A stretch of 64,000 nt of DNA from Alloboseaceae bacterium BT-24-1 (lineage in GTDB: Bacteria; Pseudomonadota; Alphaproteobacteria; Rhizobiales; Beijerinckiaceae). Made by a program: the position numbers and the translations under genes. The stretch is from positions 186,001-250,000 of the forward strand of contig JAOYTL010000006.1 of assembly GCA_025846845.1 (NCBI GenBank), written 5' to 3'. This document shows, in pieces, positions 60,711 through 64,000 of this stretch (within the stretch, counting starts at the first letter, position 1; every line of letters starts with the position of its first letter). The notes under the pieces are model-generated. The model saw nothing but the letters and a program-made list of their open reading frames with translations, ran no database searches and was not told where the DNA came from.

Positions 60711-61205
60711 AGTGGCACCGCATCAAACCCCAGATTTATTCAGTGCTCGGCCGCCCTTCTTTCAGGTGCTCAGCGTTGCAGTAACGCTGGATGATCGCGA
60801 GTATCGCCTGCTTCGGCATTCTAAGCGGTAGCGTCCGGCAAGCGATGTTGGGATAACGCGCGACGTGCCCGATACGCGCCTACCGATTGCGCCCTTCAAT
60901 GCCACTCGTAGCAAAGCCGATCGCGAAAGCAGAACCGTAGCTTTCGCCGCGGTGCGCCAGTTTCGGAAGTTGCGGCACCGCGCGAATTTAGATTGCCAGA
61001 AAGCGGACGCTCCCGACGTCCGCAATGGGCCAGAATTGCGCGTTGGGCGTGCCGCCCTGCCAGCAACGCCACGTGCGTTTGAAATTGCTGAAAACCACTT
61101 ATGGACTCTGCGGCAATGCGTCAGACCGGCTCCTTCGGGCCGCAACGCGGCCTCGGACGCAGGTTCAGTTTCTCGAGTTGGGGCACTGCGGCGTCGATGT
61201 GCGGA
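60711..61205. other. gene-free stretch between convergent IclR and XRE genes
   Basis: About 495 bases. It contains copy 9 of the dispersed element at 60982. A plus-strand frame at 60865-61398 includes that copy and has no recognised domain. No tRNA-like fold was found by eye. Confidence 0.5.
60982..61011 (+). repeat. dispersed intergenic element, copy 9 (30 nt)
   Basis: Right half CAGAAAGCGGACGCT matches the family; the left half is diverged and the copy is three bases (one codon) shorter. The frame still reads LRHRANLDCQKADA. It lies between the convergent IclR and XRE genes. Confidence 0.45.
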
Positions 61206-61475
61206 TCATACGGATCGCTTGGCTAAGCGGACGCCGACGCCGCCCCCGTTCTCGGCAATAAACTCAATCCCCGCAGCCTCGAGGGCACGCCGAAGTGCTT
61301 CAATCGTCAAAATGTGCGCTCTTATCGGCCCAGACGTTGGCTCCAACCGCTTTATCGTAGCTATAGAAACCTTCGACAGCTTCGCGAGGGACTTTTGATC
61401 CATCTGCAACAGGGCGCGTGCGGCACGAAGCTGCGCTCCAGTAATGTTTATACCAGAAGTATCACTTGATACCAT
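61206..61475 (-). CDS. solitary XRE-family helix-turn-helix protein
   Basis: An 89-residue protein, essentially one XRE domain (ITGAQLRAARALLQMDQKSLAK, then VSIATIKRLEPT) plus a C-terminal strand ending in FIAENGGGVGVRL, the usual form of small alphaproteobacterial XRE regulators. There is no toxin-like partner directly beside it. A GTATCA-CT-TGATAC palindrome lies within its first codons (61459-61472) and could be an autoregulatory site or chance. It is divergent from the next gene. Confidence 0.82.
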   Translation of the reverse strand: MVSSDTSGINITGAQLRAARALLQMDQKSLAKLSKVSIATIKRLEPTSGPIRAHILTIEALRRALEAAGIEFIAENGGGVGVRLAKRSV

Positions 61476-61618
61476 AGGGCTTGATTTTCGTCCTGCACGC
61501 TTGTAGCTTCTCTCTGTTCACACGCTCCAGTTGCCTTTGGAGCGCGTGAGCGGTCGAGCAAAGTGGTTGCGACACCGTGCCCGACCTAACCAAAACCAAG
61601 CTGTCTGGAGCTCGGATC

Positions 61619-62218
61619 ATGGCTGATTCCGACAATAGCACGACTGTGCCTGTCGTCACGCCTCGGGGAAAGTGTTGGACGTCCCCAATAGCTCGCTCTG
61701 CGGATTGCGAGTTAGCGCGCACATCGACATTGGCGGACCCGGTCGTGGCGTTGTCACAGGCATGGGCCGAGGCTCATGCTGCGACGGCAGCGCACTGTCT
61801 AAAGCAACAGCAACTCGAGACGGCGCTGCTCGGGAGTTCCTCGGAAGGCGTCGATGGCCAATCTGCCAGCAGGGCAGGGGGCCGCGGCGGCATAAGGCGG
61901 GCCTATGCAGAAGCAAAAGCGGCCGAGGCACTGACCAGCGGGCGCGAACAAGAGCTGCTGGAGCGCCTTGCCCGAACGCCCGCACTTTCGCTTGCAGGGA
62001 TCGCCGCGAAGCTCTCCGTCATCGTGACCGAAGCGGAGGACAATACCGACCTGGCGGATTTTCCCGTGGCACACGTCCAATCCGCTTTGGCGGATCTCCG
62101 GCGTTTGATGGGAGGGGCGATCGTTGATTCCTGCCTGGCTCCGGAGGACTACCGCGCCGACGTCGGCCGAGCCGACCTTTGCCGTTCGCAACGCGACGTA
62201 TTCCAACAGGAGAGGTGA
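61619..62218 (+). CDS. conserved hypothetical protein (helical)
   Basis: A 199-residue protein from ATG 61619 (MADSDNSTTV), with GGAG eight bases before. The middle is helical and charged, with the pattern DPVVALSQAWAEAHAATAAHC and SLAGIAAKLSVIVTEAE. I recognise this as a widespread hypothetical family of Hyphomicrobiales without known function, often near phage or mobile genes. Its stop lies one base before the binding-protein ATG, so it is physically linked to the transporter operon. An upstream start at 61577 is possible. Confidence 0.65.
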   Translation: MADSDNSTTVPVVTPRGKCWTSPIARSADCELARTSTLADPVVALSQAWAEAHAATAAHCLKQQQLETALLGSSSEGVDGQSASRAGGRGGIRRAYAEAKAAEALTSGREQELLERLARTPALSLAGIAAKLSVIVTEAEDNTDLADFPVAHVQSALADLRRLMGGAIVDSCLAPEDYRADVGRADLCRSQRDVFQQER

Positions 62219-62219
62219 A

Positions 62220-63092
62220 ATGGCCGCACAGGCTGTGAGAAGGATGGGGCTGTTCGGGATCGCCGCTGCTCTGCTGCTGATCTCGAACGGGAGCGGCGCG
62301 TCTGCCGAAACCACCAAGGAACGGATCCTGCGCGAAGGCAGGATCGTCGTCGGTATCCACAACCGCTCGCCCTGGGGCTTCCGCGACGAGAAGACAGGCA
62401 AAGCCACCGGATGGCATCCCGACATTCTCAAAGCCGCATTCGCCGAGCTGGGCGTGAAGAACCTCGAATTCCAGGTGACCGAGTTCGGGGCACTCATCCC
62501 GGGCCTCTTGGCGCGCCGGTTCGACGCGGTCGCGTCAGGTCTGTCGATCACCCCTGACCGGTGCAAACAGCTGGCCTTCGGCGCGCCCGACCTCCAGGCG
62601 CCGGACGCGGCCATCGTCCTGGCTGGCAACCCAAAGAAGATCCACGGCTATTCGGACATCGCCGCTCAGGACGGCATCGTCATGGGGGCCGGCCGCGGCA
62701 GCGTCGTCACCACCAACGCCGCAGCGGCCGGCGTACCCAGCAGCCGCATGCTGCTGTTTCCGGATATCGAATCCAATCTCTCCGCGCTGCGCGCCGGCCG
62801 CATCGACACAGCACTGATGGCGTCGCCGACCGTGATCGGACTTCTGTCCGGGAAGGGCGGCCACGGCCTTGAGCGCGTGGCGCCGTTCGACGTCGGTAAA
62901 GCGCAGACCAACTTCGCGGCGATCGCCTTCCGAAAGGAGGATGTCGATCTGCGTGCGACCTATGACGAACAGCTGGCCAAGCTGAAAAGCACCGAGGCAT
63001 TCGCTGCGATCATGGCGAAATACGGCTTCGGCGATCCGGAAGCCGTGCCGCCGGGCATCGTCACCGCCGAACTCTGCAAAAGGCAGCCATAG
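62220..63092 (+). CDS. ehuB: ABC transporter substrate-binding protein, EhuB-like
   Basis: A 290-residue family 3 binding protein with a signal peptide ending near GSGASAET. The mature part matches the EhuB pattern: RIVVGIHNRSPWGFRDE, EFGALIPGLLARRFD, and GLSITPDRCKQLAFGAPD with the Cys-Lys-Gln typical of the ectoine-type group. EhuB binds ectoine or hydroxyectoine in the known system. Here no ectoine catabolic gene (eutABC) or ehuA ATPase is in view, so the ligand is uncertain. It is followed two bases later by the permease gene. Confidence 0.7.
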   Translation: MAAQAVRRMGLFGIAAALLLISNGSGASAETTKERILREGRIVVGIHNRSPWGFRDEKTGKATGWHPDILKAAFAELGVKNLEFQVTEFGALIPGLLARRFDAVASGLSITPDRCKQLAFGAPDLQAPDAAIVLAGNPKKIHGYSDIAAQDGIVMGAGRGSVVTTNAAAAGVPSSRMLLFPDIESNLSALRAGRIDTALMASPTVIGLLSGKGGHGLERVAPFDVGKAQTNFAAIAFRKEDVDLRATYDEQLAKLKSTEAFAAIMAKYGFGDPEAVPPGIVTAELCKRQP

Positions 63093-63094
63093 CG

Positions 63095-63760
63095 ATGCCG
63101 ATGAGCCTGTTCGAGATCTGGCTGGGCATTCTGCAGGGGCTCGGCACAACGCTGGCCGTTACCGCCTATGGCCTCGTCTTTGCCGTTCCCTTCGCGCTTG
63201 TGTTCGGCGTCGCCCAATATCTCACGCGCGGCGTCGCGCGTCTGCTGGTCACAGGCGTCATCGAGTTCTGGCGCAGCTCCGCCGTCATCATCCTGCTCTT
63301 CGTCTTCTACTACGCGCTGCCTGTCGTAGGCGTGACCTTGTCGGCTCTCACGGTGAGCGCCATGGTGCTTGGGCTTAACGCCGGCGGCTATGCCAGTCAG
63401 GCGGTGCGCGCCGGGCTTCAGGCGCTTCCAGCCGGCCAGAAGGAGGCAGGTGCGGCCCTCGGTCTTTCGCGCCCGGCGATCCTCCTCCTGATCGAGCTGC
63501 CACAGGCGCTGATCGCGATGAGCCCGACCTTCGTCAACACCCTCATTCAGTTGTTGAAGGCGACGGCGCTGGTGTCGCTCGTGACGCTGACCGACATGAC
63601 GTTCCGCGCCAAGGAAATTGCCCAGGTCGAGTACAATCCCGTCGCGATCTACACGGCGCTGCTCCTCGCCTTCTTCGTCGTTTGCTACCCGATCGCCCTG
63701 GCCGGACGCTGGCTGGAGGCCCGTGTCGCCGCACCGGGGAGCCGCTCAAGTGGGATTTGA
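63095..63760 (+). CDS. ehuC: ABC transporter permease, EhuC-like
   Basis: A 221-residue polar-amino-acid-type permease, starting two bases after the binding-protein stop. About five hydrophobic segments and the EAA loop KEAGAALGLSRPAILLLI are present. The next permease starts inside its end, at GTG 63750. Together with that partner it would form a heterodimeric channel for the compound bound by the upstream protein. Confidence 0.78.
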   Translation: MPMSLFEIWLGILQGLGTTLAVTAYGLVFAVPFALVFGVAQYLTRGVARLLVTGVIEFWRSSAVIILLFVFYYALPVVGVTLSALTVSAMVLGLNAGGYASQAVRAGLQALPAGQKEAGAALGLSRPAILLLIELPQALIAMSPTFVNTLIQLLKATALVSLVTLTDMTFRAKEIAQVEYNPVAIYTALLLAFFVVCYPIALAGRWLEARVAAPGSRSSGI

Positions 63761-64000
63761 TCTGGCCTTCGCCTTGTCCAGCGTGCCGACGATCCTCGGC
63801 GCGATCGGCATGACCCTATCCGTGGCGCTCGTCAGCTGTATTGGTGCTGCTGCAATCGGCTTCCTCTTCGACGTGGTGCGACGCGTCGGAGGCTTCGTCG
63901 GCCTCACGATCAGCTTCGTCATCGACTTCATCCGGTCGACGCCCTTGCTGGCCTGGCTCTATTTTCTCTACTTCGTTCTCCCCTTCTACGGTATTCGCCT
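63750..64000 (+). CDS. ehuD: ABC transporter permease, EhuD-like, cut by window end
   Basis: Starts at GTG 63750, overlapping the EhuC-like stop by 11 bases, and is open to the end of the window. The visible 83 residues include the first membrane helix (GAIGMTLSVALVSCIGAAAIG) and the start of the second with FIRSTPLLAWLYFLYFVLPF, a motif of family-3 permeases. The rest of the gene and any ATPase gene lie outside the window. Confidence 0.72.
   Translation, partial: MGFDLAFALSSVPTILGAIGMTLSVALVSCIGAAAIGFLFDVVRRVGGFVGLTISFVIDFIRSTPLLAWLYFLYFVLPFYGIR

Noticed and set aside
61459..61472. GTATCA-CT-TGATAC palindrome as the XRE operator.
   Set aside because: It lies in the first codons of the only plausible reading frame, so it may be chance. 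Kept as a note, not as a feature.
1..64000. tRNA, rRNA and CRISPR arrays.
   Set aside because: No cloverleaf-like sequence, rRNA motif or regularly spaced identical repeats were found by eye. The dispersed 32-nt element is not spaced as an array.

Overview
The window is GC-rich, gene-dense bacterial DNA whose families (HpsN-like and LacI-controlled sulfonate-type uptake, FixJ-type response regulators, GlxA and MocR regulators, and a decayed integrase type common in rhizobia) point to an alphaproteobacterium of the order Hyphomicrobiales (Rhizobiales). A Bosea- or Methylobacterium-like host is my best guess, not a proof. I see no rRNA, tRNA or CRISPR. The window reads as accessory chromosome: catabolic operons with their own regulators, a detoxification block, a signalling block, and many gene relics.

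Layout. 1-1592: two tandem LysR regulators, the first cut by the window edge. 1773-2320: dead integrase relic. 2599-4381: a DUF2254 membrane protein and two tiny hydrophilic ORFs. 5037-12916 (minus strand): an eight-gene operon with two ABC permeases, an ATPase, a DegT-type aminotransferase, a substrate-binding protein, an HpsN/HisD-like dehydrogenase, an SDR and a zinc-type dehydrogenase. A divergent LacI regulator (13068-14093) faces it, with LacI-type palindromes between. I read this as a sulfonate-diol (2,3-dihydroxypropane-1-sulfonate-like) uptake and oxidation locus.

14350-24422 (minus): a detoxification block with an Ohr/OsmC protein, two Tat-exported hydrolases of the epoxide hydrolase type, an SDR, a Tat-exported thioredoxin-like protein, an FMN reductase, a VOC protein and a cupin, closed by a 952-residue winged-helix plus STAND ATPase regulator. 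24832-29448: two divergent metallo-beta-lactamase-fold paralogues, an NmrA-type protein, a cupin and an MscS channel. 29620-34316: a multi-PAS histidine kinase with three response regulators. 34443-36447: an SDR and a chloroperoxidase-like hydrolase. 36551-37763: a second, nearly intact integrase with one frameshift, and a broken ribbon-helix-helix gene. 37884-44980: LysR/isochorismatase, GST/frameshifted PhzF against a MocR regulator, a GlxA-type AraC regulator and a methyltransferase.

45134-51967: an exopolysaccharide-type operon (HlyD-like fusion protein, GT2 synthase with a degenerate PilZ-like tail, orphan Cache sensor) beside a GAF-EAL protein and a GAF-PilZ protein, which together suggest a c-di-GMP-linked beta-glucan locus. 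52202-55430: an adhesin fragment, a dead IS3-family element whose two flanks are both truncated genes, a cold-shock gene and an IS110 relic. 55766-60710: an amino-acid-type ABC transporter with a TPP-dependent enzyme and a divergent IclR regulator sharing a perfect palindrome. 61206-64000: an XRE regulator and the start of an EhuBCD-like transporter.

Two patterns cut across the window. The same integrase is present as three relics at 1.8, 14.2 and 36.6 kb. A short intergenic element of about 32 nt occurs nine times, always on the plus strand and mostly between convergent genes, and it reads as a conserved run of about 11-14 codons.
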